Source of the DNA: Bacillota bacterium
Lineage (GTDB): Bacteria > Bacillota > Clostridia > Tissierellales > Sedimentibacteraceae
Direction of reading: 5' to 3'
NCBI GenBank assembly: GCA_023416855.1
Contig: JAEZGU010000104.1
Span: forward strand, 1-31,219
Length of the DNA: 31,219 nucleotides
Of this stretch, positions 1-8,564 are shown piece after piece. The notes below the pieces were generated by a model, which was not told where the DNA came from, did not search any database, and saw nothing but the letters and a program-made list of their open reading frames with translations. A program made the translations under genes and the position numbers. The stretch's first letter is position 1, and the number at the start of each line of letters is the position of its first letter.

Positions 1-537
1 ACGTTTAATTTCAACAGCAACTGTTGATATACCGTAATTCTTCAACTGATTATTTACTAATGTTGTTATAACTGAATTAACATCATCAATTGAACTATTA
101 TCTGAATTTATTATATTAGTTTGATCCATTGTTCCTAATGTGTTTTTAACAGCATTGTAAACTACTGCATCTATACGATTTTCCATTTCAGAAATTCTAC
201 CAACTGTTCTCATAAACATTAGAGGATCATCTATTTGCCATACGGCAAAGTTATCAACTACTAATGTTTTTTTGTCGCCTGTCAAAACTTCTGATGGAGG
301 CAAGTCATACATCATTCTATATTGAGGTAGCTTTTCTACTTTATCTAATACAGGTACTTTGAAATGTAACCCTGCTGTATCTTGAATTCCAACAAATTGA
401 GAAAATCTTGTTATATAAGCATATTCATTTTCTTTAACTACGTATGTGGCATTTGATGCTGAAACGAATAATAAAATCAATACTAATATACTTAATATAC
501 CACCAATTTTACCTTTCTTTTTAGTAGTTTCCTGCAT
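1..537 (-). CDS. hflC: HflC-like SPFH membrane protein (3' end cut by window edge)
   Basis: The reading frame stays open from the ATG at 537 down to base 1 (179 codons), so the C-terminal part lies outside the window. The start overlaps the stop of hflK by one base (TAATG), the usual sign of translational coupling. The N-terminus is a short basic stretch (QETTKKKGK) followed by one hydrophobic anchor of about 20 residues, then a prohibitin/SPFH domain with GLHFKVP near residue 60. HflC forms a membrane complex with HflK that surrounds and modulates the FtsH protease in other bacteria; that role is carried over from the family. The SPFH pattern is clear, and the naming as HflC rests on the pair arrangement. 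Confidence 0.88.
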   Translation of the reverse strand, partial: MQETTKKKGKIGGILSILVLILLFVSASNATYVVKENEYAYITRFSQFVGIQDTAGLHFKVPVLDKVEKLPQYRMMYDLPPSEVLTGDKKTLVVDNFAVWQIDDPLMFMRTVGRISEMENRIDAVVYNAVKNTLGTMDQTNIINSDNSSIDDVNSVITTLVNNQLKNYGISTVAVEIKR

Positions 538-1577
538 TAATTTCCACCTCCTTCAACAGTTTCTGTAAATCCCTTAAGCGGTAATAATTTTTGTACTCCG
601 CCTTGAGATGAATCGATATATACTGTTACTCCCGGCAATATTTCCTCTATAACTTCTAAATACATTCTTGTTCTTGTTATATCTTTGTTTTTAGCATATT
701 CAGTGTACATAGCATTAAATTTCGCTACATCACCCTTTGCTTCGTTTATTTTGGATTCCTTAAAGGATTCTGCTTCTCTAACCAACTTATCTGCTTGACT
801 TTCTGCTGCAGGTAAGGTTTTATTCTTGTATGCTAAAGCTTCGTTGATTCTTGTTTCTTTTTCTTGCTTTGCAGTTTCAACCTCTTTAAAAGCTTTGATT
901 ACATCTGTTGTAGGTGGTTCACTGTCTTGAATTTTAACATCTAATACTTGAACCCCTAAATCATAATTATCTAATTTTTTTATTATTTTTTCTTTAATTT
1001 CAGCTTGTATTATAGATTTTTCTGTAGTTAAAACTCCATCTACATTTTTTGAACCAATTATACTTCTTGCTGAGGATTGAGCTATCATTTTTAATATTTG
1101 AGACGGATTATCTGAATGGTAAATAAATTTTACCGGGTCAGATATTTTCCACTCTATAAAAAAGTCAATATTTACAATATTAAAATCTCCGGTAATCATT
1201 TTGGCTTCTGCCGCTACTGCAGAATTGTTTTGTTCATTTGAACCTGCATAACCGATTTGTAACTTTTGAGTTCTGTTTACAGCAACCTTTGTTACACTCT
1301 GTACCGGATATGGAAGCTTAAAGTGAAGTCCTGCTGATTCTACACTTGTTACTTGGCCAAGTGTTGTTACAACAGCCTGTTCTGTTTCTTCTACAGTATA
1401 CATAGAAGAAAGCACCATACTTCCTATTATAATTAAAAATAGTATAAATAATATTCCTTTAAAGCCTCTTTTTTTCTTTGGTGGCCTTTCGCCCATGTCT
1501 TGATGGTACTGTTCTCTGAAGTCGTTTGCTTTATTCTGCAAATTCATTAGCTTTTCAACTATATTTCTAATTCCCAT
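537..1577 (-). CDS. hflK: HflK-like SPFH membrane protein
   Basis: 346 residues. A polar, basic N-terminus (PPKKKRGFKG near residue 35) precedes one membrane segment at about 42-62. The SPFH domain then begins with TVEETEQAVVTTLG and GLHFKLPYPVQ, and a charged coiled-coil stretch (ETAKQEKETRINEALAYKN) follows at about 235-290. This order is typical of HflK, which pairs with HflC in a membrane ring that controls access to FtsH. The ATG at 1577 has a good site (AAGGAG, 6 bases upstream). hflC follows with a one-base overlap. Unlike enterobacterial HflK, the N-terminus is not strongly Gly/Pro-rich. Family assignment is firm; the link to FtsH is by homology. Confidence 0.9.
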   Translation of the reverse strand: MGIRNIVEKLMNLQNKANDFREQYHQDMGERPPKKKRGFKGILFILFLIIIGSMVLSSMYTVEETEQAVVTTLGQVTSVESAGLHFKLPYPVQSVTKVAVNRTQKLQIGYAGSNEQNNSAVAAEAKMITGDFNIVNIDFFIEWKISDPVKFIYHSDNPSQILKMIAQSSARSIIGSKNVDGVLTTEKSIIQAEIKEKIIKKLDNYDLGVQVLDVKIQDSEPPTTDVIKAFKEVETAKQEKETRINEALAYKNKTLPAAESQADKLVREAESFKESKINEAKGDVAKFNAMYTEYAKNKDITRTRMYLEVIEEILPGVTVYIDSSQGGVQKLLPLKGFTETVEGGGN

Positions 1578-1614
1578 AGCATCTCCTTATTATAAAATTT
1601 ATTACCTCATCATA

Positions 1615-1623
1615 ATTATACCA
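1615..1623 (-). promoter_or_regulatory. Promoter of hflKC (extended -10)
   Basis: On the minus strand the bases read TGgTATAAT, a consensus extended -10 element 38 bases upstream of the hflK start. The -35 region is poor (TATTTA at 17-base spacing), which an extended -10 can tolerate. Confidence 0.6.
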
Positions 1624-1753
1624 TGAATCAATATTATTAAATATTAAATTTTCATTAGAATTCTCGTTAGCTTAGCGAATATTAAATAAAAAATATGTTA
1701 TTAAATAAGTATAAAGTGGGTAAATTATTACTGGATAAATTAGTCCAAGTCTA

Positions 1754-1782
1754 TTGACATGTTAATTTTACTGTGATAGTAT
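1754..1782 (+). promoter_or_regulatory. Promoter of the thiamine-uptake operon
   Basis: TTGACA at 1754-1759, a 17-base spacer, then TAGTAT at 1777-1782 preceded by TGa (extended -10). The predicted start near 1789 falls just before the riboswitch aptamer, as expected. Confidence 0.7.
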
Positions 1783-1790
1783 TTAACTGA

Positions 1791-1897
1791 TTAGGGGAGC
1801 TTAATGAATTAGGCTGAGATAAAACTACTATAATGTTTTGACCCTTAAGCAGTAAAACTGCTTTAAACCTGATCCAGGTAATGCTGGCGTAGGCAAT
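1791..1897 (+). ncRNA. TPP riboswitch (THI element)
   Basis: Core THI-box signatures occur in order: GGGGAGC at 1794-1800, GGCTGAGA, ACCCTT, then AACCTGAT, GGTAATGC and GGCGTAGG ending near 1893. This aptamer binds thiamine pyrophosphate and lowers expression when TPP is plentiful. A T-tailed hairpin follows at 1918-1950, so control is most likely by transcription termination. The downstream genes for thiamine or thiamine-precursor uptake fit this. Confidence 0.93.
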
Positions 1898-1917
1898 ATA
1901 TATACTTATGTACATAT

Positions 1918-1950
1918 AACCTCTCCCATTACCGGAGGGGTTTTCTATTT
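1918..1950 (+). terminator. Riboswitch expression-platform terminator
   Basis: A 9-bp stem (AACCTCTCC at 1918-1926 with GGAGGGGTT at 1934-1942, one G-T pair) with a T-rich tail to 1950. It lies between the aptamer and the first gene, so it should form when TPP is bound. Confidence 0.82.
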
Positions 1951-1970
1951 TACATAAATTGGAGGTTATT

Positions 1971-2264
1971 ATGCAAGCAAGTGTAGCAATTCAGGTTTTA
2001 CCACAAGTAAATTCAACTAATGAAGTTGTGCGAGTAGTTGATGCGGTTATAGCTTATATTAAGGGAACAGGACTTAATTATTATGTTGGACCTTTCGAAA
2101 CAACAATTGAAGGCAACTACGAAGAATTAATGGAAATCGTAAAAAACTGTCAATTGATAGCTGTTAAGGAAGGTGCACCATCAGTAATATCTTATGTTAA
2201 AATATTTTTTAATCCGGACGGTGGTGTGTTAACCATTGAAGAAAAAATTTCTAAACATCATTAA
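1971..2264 (+). CDS. Thiamine-binding protein, MTH1187/YkoF-like (DUF77)
   Basis: 97 residues from the ATG at 1971, which has GGAGG 5-9 bases upstream; an in-frame TTG at 1959 lies in front of that site and is rejected. The sequence has the MTH1187 family pattern: a first strand ASVAIQVLP, then VGPFETTIEG near residue 40, and ends in a basic tail. Family members are small ferredoxin-like-fold proteins, some shown to bind thiamine or its pyrimidine part; here it probably serves as a cytoplasmic partner of the transporter. It is the first gene behind the TPP riboswitch, and its 3' end overlaps the permease gene by 29 bases. Confidence 0.87.
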   Translation: MQASVAIQVLPQVNSTNEVVRVVDAVIAYIKGTGLNYYVGPFETTIEGNYEELMEIVKNCQLIAVKEGAPSVISYVKIFFNPDGGVLTIEEKISKHH

Positions 2265-3015
2265 TAATGTTTCATCTTTTATTGTAATAGTTACAATATT
2301 AATATTGTGGCAGATTTTGTCTGCTACCGGCTTTGTTCCAAAATTTATGTTGCCATCTCCCGTAGATGTGGTTATGGCATTCATAAGGGACTTCCCATTA
2401 CTTATGCAGCATGCGGCAACAACATTGACAGAGGCATTTTTAGGATTGGCAATTGGTACTTTGTTGGGATTTATAATTGCTGTAATAATGGATCATTATC
2501 CGTTTGCGTATAAGTCTGTGTATCCATTGATGGTACTTACTCAAACTGTCCCTACGGTAGCTATAGCGCCCCTTTTGGTTTTATGGATGGGGTATGGCTT
2601 GTTGCCGAAAGTTACACTTATAGTGTTGACAACATTTTTTCCTATAGCTATTGGTTTATTGGATGGATTCAACACAGTTGATCCAGATTCCATTAACTTA
2701 TTAAAAGCAATGGGAGCTAACAAGTTACAGGTTTTTACGCATATAAAGTTGCCAAGCAGTTTAAGTCATTTTTTTGCCGGTTTAAAAATATCAGTATCTT
2801 ACTCGGTAGTGGCAGCTGTTATTTCGGAGTGGTTAGGTGGATTTTATGGGCTGGGTGTATATATGACAAGAGTAAGAAAGTCTTATTCATTCGATAAGAT
2901 GTTTGCTGTTATATTTTTTATATCATTAATCAGCCTATTGCTAATGTTAGGTGTAGCGTTGCTAAAGGATGCTGTTATGCCATGGGATAAAATCAAAAAA
3001 CAAATCAAAAATTAA
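2236..3015 (+). CDS. thiX: ABC transporter permease, ThiX-like
   Basis: 259 residues with about six membrane segments and the inner-membrane permease coupling loop (LLKAMGANKLQVFTHIKLP, about 155-173). This is the BPD_transp_1 type found in nitrate/taurine/NMT1-class importers. The start is a TTG at 2236 inside the upstream gene; no ATG occurs before the conserved MLPSP near residue 38, so the TTG is the best choice and suggests coupled translation. With the lipoprotein and ATPase that follow it would import a thiamine precursor such as an aminopyrimidine. The substrate is inferred from the TPP riboswitch and ThiY similarity. Confidence 0.88.
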   Translation: MKKKFLNIINNVSSFIVIVTILILWQILSATGFVPKFMLPSPVDVVMAFIRDFPLLMQHAATTLTEAFLGLAIGTLLGFIIAVIMDHYPFAYKSVYPLMVLTQTVPTVAIAPLLVLWMGYGLLPKVTLIVLTTFFPIAIGLLDGFNTVDPDSINLLKAMGANKLQVFTHIKLPSSLSHFFAGLKISVSYSVVAAVISEWLGGFYGLGVYMTRVRKSYSFDKMFAVIFFISLISLLLMLGVALLKDAVMPWDKIKKQIKN

Positions 3016-3036
3016 ATACATGAGAAAGGTAATAAT

Positions 3037-4038
3037 ATGAAAAGAAAATTATCAGTTGTTGTAGCATTATTGTTGATAGTTTTATTGACATTAACAGCAT
3101 GCTCACAACCAAACGAACAAAATAAAATTGAAGAAAACCAAAAAGTTAGAATAGTTCTTGATTGGACACCAAATACAAATCATACCGGATTGTACGTTGC
3201 AGCAGAAAAAGGATATTTTGCTGAAAGAGGAATTGATGTTGAAATTATGCAGCCACCGGAAGGTGGAGCTGAAATGCTTGTAGGCGGTGGTGGAGCAGAA
3301 TTCGGTATAAGCTTCCAGGATTATATGGCACCAAATTATGCGTCCAATAATCCAATGCCATTTACTGCAGTTGCAACTATAATTCAACACAATACATCAG
3401 GTATAATTTCTCTAAAGGAAAAGGGAATAGAAAACCCTGCAGATTTAGCCGGACATACTTATGCTACTTGGGATTTACCTGTTGAAAAAGCAATTATAGA
3501 CAAAATCGTTACTGATGACGGTGGTAAATTTGAGGATATTCAGCTAATACCAAGCACTGTTACTGATGTTGTTACTGCTTTGCAAACGGATGTAGATTCT
3601 GTGTGGGTTTATTATGCCTGGGATGGAATAGCTACAAAGGTTAAGGGTTTAGAAACAAATTTTTTAAATTTTGCTGATTATGGTGTGGAGCTTGATTATT
3701 ATAACCCAGTTATAATAGTAAATGATGATTTCGCTAAAGCAAATACAGAAGTAGTTAAGAAAACATTGGAAGCAATTAAGTTAGGCTATGAATTTGCTAT
3801 AGAAAATCCTAAGGATGCTGCACACATATTATTGGATGCTGCTCCTGAGTTAGATGAAAAAATAGTTGAGGAGAGCCAAAACTGGTTGGCAGGACAATAT
3901 AAAGCAGAAGTAGAGCAATGGGGATTTATTGACCAAAGTAGATGGGATGCGTTTTATGGTTGGTTGTTTGAAAATAATCTTATAGAAAAAGAAATACCTA
4001 AGGGAATGGGATTTACAAACGAATATCTTCCTAAATAA
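3037..4038 (+). CDS. thiY: NMT1/THI5-type substrate-binding lipoprotein, ThiY-like
   Basis: 333 residues. The N-terminus is a lipoprotein signal with lipobox LTAC, making Cys22 the lipid anchor. The mature domain opens with VRIVLDWTPNTNHTGLYVA, the hallmark of the NMT1/THI5 family, and GYFAERGIDVEI. ThiY proteins bind formylaminopyrimidine or a related thiamine precursor outside the membrane. The ATG has AGAAAGG upstream and lies 21 bases after the permease. A riboflavin-precursor or other heterocycle cannot be ruled out, but the TPP riboswitch makes the thiamine pathway most likely. Confidence 0.9.
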   Translation: MKRKLSVVVALLLIVLLTLTACSQPNEQNKIEENQKVRIVLDWTPNTNHTGLYVAAEKGYFAERGIDVEIMQPPEGGAEMLVGGGGAEFGISFQDYMAPNYASNNPMPFTAVATIIQHNTSGIISLKEKGIENPADLAGHTYATWDLPVEKAIIDKIVTDDGGKFEDIQLIPSTVTDVVTALQTDVDSVWVYYAWDGIATKVKGLETNFLNFADYGVELDYYNPVIIVNDDFAKANTEVVKKTLEAIKLGYEFAIENPKDAAHILLDAAPELDEKIVEESQNWLAGQYKAEVEQWGFIDQSRWDAFYGWLFENNLIEKEIPKGMGFTNEYLPK

Positions 4039-4059
4039 AGCATTGAGGATGGAGAAAGC

Positions 4060-4797
4060 ATGGAAAAGTTGATTGGAAAAAACATAACTGTAAGCTATGA
4101 AGGTGCCAACATTATTGAAGACATTTCAATAGAATTAAATAAGGGTGAAATAGTATGTCTTTTAGGAGTGAGCGGTGTTGGTAAGACAACATTGTTTAAT
4201 GTTATATCCGGTCTTCTTAAACCAGATGAAGGTATTGTTGAGCTTGACGGCAGAGATATAACTGGTAAAGCTGGCAATGTAAGCTACATGCTTCAGAAGG
4301 ATTTACTTTTGCCATATAAAACAATTATAGATAATGTTTCACTGCCTCTAATAATTAGGGGTGAAAAAAAGCAAAAAGCAAGAGAGTTTACTGCTAAATA
4401 TTTTGAGGAATTTGGACTTGAAGGAACCGAAAACAAATATCCTTTTCAGTTGTCAGGTGGTATGAAACAAAGGGCTGCACTTCTTAGAACCTACTTGTTT
4501 TCTGATCAGGTTGCTCTATTGGATGAGCCATTCAGCGCCCTTGACAGTATTACAAAAAGCTTAATGCATGAATGGTATTTGCAGGTTATGAATCAAATAA
4601 AGCTTTCCACTCTTTTGATAACCCATGATATAGATGAAGCTATAATATTGTCAGACAGAATTTATATTATGGCAGGAAAGCCTGGCAAAATTACAGAAGA
4701 AATTATAATAGATGTTCCAAAGCCAAGAGACAAGGATTTTAAAGTAAGTGAAAGCTTTTTGGAATATAAAAGACATATACTTGGTATTCTATCGTGA
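4060..4797 (+). CDS. thiZ: ABC transporter ATPase, ThiZ-like
   Basis: 245 residues with all ABC motifs: Walker A GVSGVGKTT near residue 38, Q-loop at MLQKD, signature LSGGMKQR near 135, Walker B VALLDEP near 155, and the switch histidine in LLITHDIDEA near 185. It is the last gene of the operon, 21 bases after thiY, and would power the ThiX/ThiY importer from the cytoplasmic face. A hairpin terminator follows at 4883. Confidence 0.9.
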   Translation: MEKLIGKNITVSYEGANIIEDISIELNKGEIVCLLGVSGVGKTTLFNVISGLLKPDEGIVELDGRDITGKAGNVSYMLQKDLLLPYKTIIDNVSLPLIIRGEKKQKAREFTAKYFEEFGLEGTENKYPFQLSGGMKQRAALLRTYLFSDQVALLDEPFSALDSITKSLMHEWYLQVMNQIKLSTLLITHDIDEAIILSDRIYIMAGKPGKITEEIIIDVPKPRDKDFKVSESFLEYKRHILGILS

Positions 4798-4882
4798 GTT
4801 TATATATAATATTGTAAACATCTTTGATATTAGGTGATTGTTCATTAAGCTATGTTTGAACCATCAAACATCGTTGGGTATG

Positions 4883-4912
4883 AGGCGAACAGTATGACTG
4901 TCCGCCTTTTTA
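4883..4912 (+). terminator. Terminator of the thiamine-uptake operon
   Basis: Stem AGGCGAACAGT / ACTGTCCGCCT (11 positions, one mismatch) with an ATG triloop and a T-run from 4907. A separate perfect 8-bp inverted repeat (ATGTTTGA / TCAAACAT) sits just upstream at 4852-4871. Confidence 0.8.
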
Positions 4913-5075
4913 TATGTTCTGATTTTCTATTTAACAATCATCACAAATCATTATCTATCAAGTTCATAAAGCTATGCAATGGAGTTGATATTAAATACTT
5001 CTATCGCATGGTTTGTATTCTAATGACGTAACAGAAAACAACAGAATATAGACCGTAGATATGAAAATGTAATAA

Positions 5076-6293
5076 TCATTTTTTTAATGCTTTTAACACC
5101 TTTAAAGGTGGCCTTAACTCTCCTTGTCGGCATATGTAATGACTAAATCTATTTTGTAGAGAAGAAATATAAGGAGTAGTTAATCTACCGATCCTTTTAT
5201 ATGTTTTGCTATCTAATATTATTTCATTGAAATTAGCCGTATTAGAGATTTTTTCATATTTATAAAAGAAAAATTCAAGACAACCATGACCATCAGTAAA
5301 AGGAATGTAATGTGAGGTAGCCTTATTTAATAAACCGTATTTAGGATCTAAGGTGTATTTTTTTGTTGGAATTCCACAAAGAAAAAGTTTATAATTTTTT
5401 CGCAAATCGCAGCCTGCTGTGATGTTAATGAGGTACTCTTTCTTATTAGAATTGTTGTTTCTACAATAACAGTATAGATCTCCAGTATACGAAGTAGTCG
5501 AATCCTGATTGCTATATAAATACAACTTTGAAGCTCCATAAACATTATTGATTTCTGAATGATTTATTTTGTATTTCTTTTTGAGTATAGTTTCATCAAA
5601 CTGTGGTGTCTCAAATCTTCCGGATATAGAACTTAAAATAAAATCTGAAAACTCTTGATTTATATCACATGGTTCGTCATCACTAATGGCTTGATAAACC
5701 ACAAGTGGCCAATTTCTACCAATCTTGTAAAAAGACAAAAACAAGCTGGTTTTAGCTGTATTTATAGATTTTTCTATTGATTTTATTGAGTAAACGGCAG
5801 GATTTTTTTTATACCACGATAATAAAGATTTTTTAATTTGTTTTCCTGTTAAATTAGATTTTGATTTTATCAATATCTGGTTTTGTTCTAATGCCCATTT
5901 GGTATCCTGATCAGCATTCAACCTTGCTTCAATATCAGCAATATTTTGATTTGAGAAAATAAAAATTGGCATAACATAGTTATTAACGAGATGCTTGATA
6001 AAATTAACCAAGTTATTGATGTTTTCATTAAGTAACTCTCTGCCTACCTCTGCGCCTGCTGGTAGTTCAATATTATTTTCTGTTAATTCCCAATCCAAAA
6101 TGGCAAAAGATATTCCACTAAAAGAAGACCAAGTTATTTCAGGTGGTATGTCATTATATGATATAAAGCATGTCCCATATCCCTCAAAATTTTTTTTAAT
6201 TGTTCTTATCTTGGATCTCTTGATTTCGATTTCATCATCTACTATGAGCGCTGTACTCTTTAAAAAATCATCAAACATACTATTAATAGGCAT
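5076..6293 (-). CDS. Receiver-like protein with unrecognised C-terminal domain (conflict-system partner)
   Basis: 405 residues. Residues about 12-110 resemble a response-regulator receiver: ALIVDDE (acidic pair D19/D20 plus E21) after the first strand, and AILDWEL with D67 in the place of the phospho-accepting aspartate. A long middle part (about 110-200) is mostly helical. The C-terminal half has GDLYCYC, then YLINITAGCDL, and ends in a conserved-looking tail RIGRLTTPYI…HYICRQGELRPP. I recall a Pfam response-receiver family (Response_reg_2) with this type of tail, but did not check it. There is no DNA-binding helix-turn-helix and no nuclease motif I can name. The ATG directly follows the stop of the ATPase gene (TAGATG) and has GAGGAGG upstream, so the two are coupled. 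The likely role is the output or regulator of the ATPase/kinase. Confidence 0.65.
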   Translation of the reverse strand: MPINSMFDDFLKSTALIVDDEIEIKRSKIRTIKKNFEGYGTCFISYNDIPPEITWSSFSGISFAILDWELTENNIELPAGAEVGRELLNENINNLVNFIKHLVNNYVMPIFIFSNQNIADIEARLNADQDTKWALEQNQILIKSKSNLTGKQIKKSLLSWYKKNPAVYSIKSIEKSINTAKTSLFLSFYKIGRNWPLVVYQAISDDEPCDINQEFSDFILSSISGRFETPQFDETILKKKYKINHSEINNVYGASKLYLYSNQDSTTSYTGDLYCYCRNNNSNKKEYLINITAGCDLRKNYKLFLCGIPTKKYTLDPKYGLLNKATSHYIPFTDGHGCLEFFFYKYEKISNTANFNEIILDSKTYKRIGRLTTPYISSLQNRFSHYICRQGELRPPLKVLKALKK

Positions 6294-8564
6294 CTATACA
6301 ACCTCCTCATCACTTGATATAAATGAGACAACAAAATTAGCACCTTCAAGCAGTTTAAGGCGTTCTTCTGTTATTAACTCAATATCAAATTTATTTTTAT
6401 TTAGAAGACGCTTTGCAATATATAAGCCCAGTCCTCTTCCGTCTTCACCTTTGCCACTATAGAAAGCATCAAAAACAAACGGAGAATCTTCTTTTGAAAT
6501 GCCTACACCATTGTCGCTGAAAGTAACACTTTGCTCATCTCCATTAAATGTGATTAACACCTTCTTAGGCATTTCTGCATATTGAAGCCAATACAAGGAA
6601 TTGTCAAATAAATTGATAAAAACTTGAAATATTACTGCATCAATAATTTTAGCCACAACTGGCGATTTACCAACCTGCACAAACTTGACTTCAATGCCAT
6701 GCTTTTTATATTGTTTTGAGTAAATATCATAAATCTTTTGTACAATTTCCCGAATCTTAATATTTTTGGGGCGTTGTTTAGAGGATACAAATATCTGTTG
6801 TAGATCTTTCATCTTCATATATATAAGTGCAAACATTTCTTCTGCAGACATCACATTGTCTTTAATAATATGTTTGCGTTGTTCAAAAGTTATAGGGCTA
6901 TTAAAATCAGAACTAATCTCGCTTAATCTCTCTTTTAAACGATCCATTGTAAGCATAATATCGTGTGATGCAACTTCAACTGATAAACCTACGCCTGCTA
7001 ATCCCTCTGCCATATTTAAACGGCTTTCGTAAACATGGCGTTGTTTCTCAAACGCTGCTTCTAAAGCAGCTACACTCATTTGTCCATTAGGATTATTATC
7101 AAGCAACTTTTTCAAGTTGGAAAATTCCGATTTTGATTCTATAAATTTTTGTTCATCGATCAATTCAGCTTGTTTTTGTTTTTTGAAGGTATAAATTTGA
7201 AATAAAGCGGTTCTTATTAAAGATAGGAATACTCGTACAATTGAAATTAATTGTTCGAAAGCTTTTCCGTCTTCAATAATACCCTCGCGGCTTGTTTTGT
7301 CTTTTAAGTTTTCATTATCTTTCTTTGTAATTTTAATTTGCCCAATCAATTGGTCGTTACTGAAAGCTTCATTTGCTCGTGTAGTTGCACGATTTCTGTC
7401 TATTTGCAGCCAGTCATCGTTTGGGGCTCCATATGGTTGAACACGAACTTCATCTCTATACAGAAATACACGATGGTCTTTAATTATATTCTTTTCTGAT
7501 TTGGATAACCAAAAATCGTCGTGTTTATCCGCATTAAAATAAAAAATGTAAAACTCAAATTTAAAACTGCCGCATATAGTTGTTTTATCATTATCAAAAA
7601 AATTTTCTACAACATTTCGATATTCTCTTAGTGCATACAACTTTTGTGCAAATAAGTTACCTTTTCCTTCGTTAGAATTAAAGGGTATACTGATTTTAAC
7701 AGGTACAGTATTAGCCTCTATGTAAGTAAAATCAATTTTTTTGTTTTTTTCATCATATGAACCAGATACTTTATATAATGCTTTATCAGAAATAATCCTT
7801 CGTAATTCATGTAATGTATATTCATAATATGGGTCTTCTTTGCCGTTTTTAAAGAGATTTATAGTAAAATCATTATTAGTTGTAATTTTCTCATCGCTTA
7901 TTTCGAGAGGTGAAAATTTTACCATGTCTTCTTTTAGTAGTCTTATTTTACTATCATCCCAGTTACCTTTTAGGGATTCAACAAGTATAATAGTACCCTT
8001 ATTATACTCGTTGATAGTAGATTTTATAGGTATGTCTGAAACAGATAAAGCTTGATAACCAACAACAATTTCATCCAAGTAAACATCTGCATCTTTATTA
8101 AATAGTGTCAAAAACTCATTATCATACTTATCAAAGTCAAATAATACCTTATGAACAACATCTACATTTTCTTCTTTTGAGTATATAGTAACCTTTTTGC
8201 CAAGTTTTAACATAGAGAATCTACCAATACCTTTTTCACCTTGACATATTCTACCTTTTTTTGATTTGCGTGTATTTTTAACTTTTCTTTTTACTGGTGT
8301 AGCAGGATTTAAGAAATGATTAGTAATAATGTCATAGGACATACCGTCTCCGTTGTCTGAAATGGTTATGCTTGAACTATGACTGTTTTCATATAGTTCA
8401 CTAAAACTATCAAAGCTAACATTACAGAAATCTGCATCTGCATCATACGAATTTTTAATTAATTCAGTTAACGCTACAATTTCATTCTTAATCAGCTGAT
8501 CGCCAAGCATTGTAAGTAAACGAGCATATGGTCTGATTTTTAATGTTTTTTCATTATTAGGCAT
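6294..8564 (-). CDS. Double GHKL ATPase: MORC/MutL-like N-terminus, histidine-kinase-like C-terminus
   Basis: 756 residues from the second ATG at 8564, which lies 7 bases from GGGAGG; an ATG at 8567 and a TTG at 8579 are less likely. The N-terminal GHKL domain has the N-box LTELIKNSYDADAD (about 32-45), G1 box ISDNGDGM (about 68-75) and GEKGIGRFS (about 109-117), the pattern of HATPase_c_3/MORC/MutL proteins. A charged coiled region around 450-530 leads to VEVASHDIML, where the His near 534 matches an H-box position. A second GHKL domain then follows: LFDNSLYW (about 652), FSDNGVGI (about 682) and GRGLGLYIAKRLL (about 709), typical of sensor kinases. No membrane segment is seen, so it should be cytoplasmic. 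It overlaps the methyltransferase gene by 8 bases and abuts the receiver gene. Confidence 0.8.
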   Translation of the reverse strand: MPNNEKTLKIRPYARLLTMLGDQLIKNEIVALTELIKNSYDADADFCNVSFDSFSELYENSHSSSITISDNGDGMSYDIITNHFLNPATPVKRKVKNTRKSKKGRICQGEKGIGRFSMLKLGKKVTIYSKEENVDVVHKVLFDFDKYDNEFLTLFNKDADVYLDEIVVGYQALSVSDIPIKSTINEYNKGTIILVESLKGNWDDSKIRLLKEDMVKFSPLEISDEKITTNNDFTINLFKNGKEDPYYEYTLHELRRIISDKALYKVSGSYDEKNKKIDFTYIEANTVPVKISIPFNSNEGKGNLFAQKLYALREYRNVVENFFDNDKTTICGSFKFEFYIFYFNADKHDDFWLSKSEKNIIKDHRVFLYRDEVRVQPYGAPNDDWLQIDRNRATTRANEAFSNDQLIGQIKITKKDNENLKDKTSREGIIEDGKAFEQLISIVRVFLSLIRTALFQIYTFKKQKQAELIDEQKFIESKSEFSNLKKLLDNNPNGQMSVAALEAAFEKQRHVYESRLNMAEGLAGVGLSVEVASHDIMLTMDRLKERLSEISSDFNSPITFEQRKHIIKDNVMSAEEMFALIYMKMKDLQQIFVSSKQRPKNIKIREIVQKIYDIYSKQYKKHGIEVKFVQVGKSPVVAKIIDAVIFQVFINLFDNSLYWLQYAEMPKKVLITFNGDEQSVTFSDNGVGISKEDSPFVFDAFYSGKGEDGRGLGLYIAKRLLNKNKFDIELITEERLKLLEGANFVVSFISSDEEVV

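Larger units (their letters stand above)
1578..1970. other. Divergent intergenic region hflK / thiamine operon
   Basis: 393 bases without a gene. It holds the hflK promoter on the minus strand and, on the plus strand, a promoter, a TPP riboswitch and its hairpin terminator, each listed separately. I see nothing else convincing in 1624-1753. Confidence 0.7.

Noticed and set aside
1959..1970. TTG start for the thiamine-binding protein giving 101 residues
   Set aside because: The TTG precedes the ribosome site GGAGG that serves the ATG at 1971, and family members begin at that ATG.
4852..4871. Perfect 8-bp inverted repeat ATGTTTGA/TCAAACAT
   Set aside because: It lies between a gene end and its terminator with no T-run of its own. 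It may be part of the 3' fold and gives no further evidence.
5995..6462. 155-codon plus-strand frame across the ATPase/receiver junction
   Set aside because: It is the complement of two well-supported genes, its translation is Ser/Leu-rich low-complexity, and it has no ribosome site.
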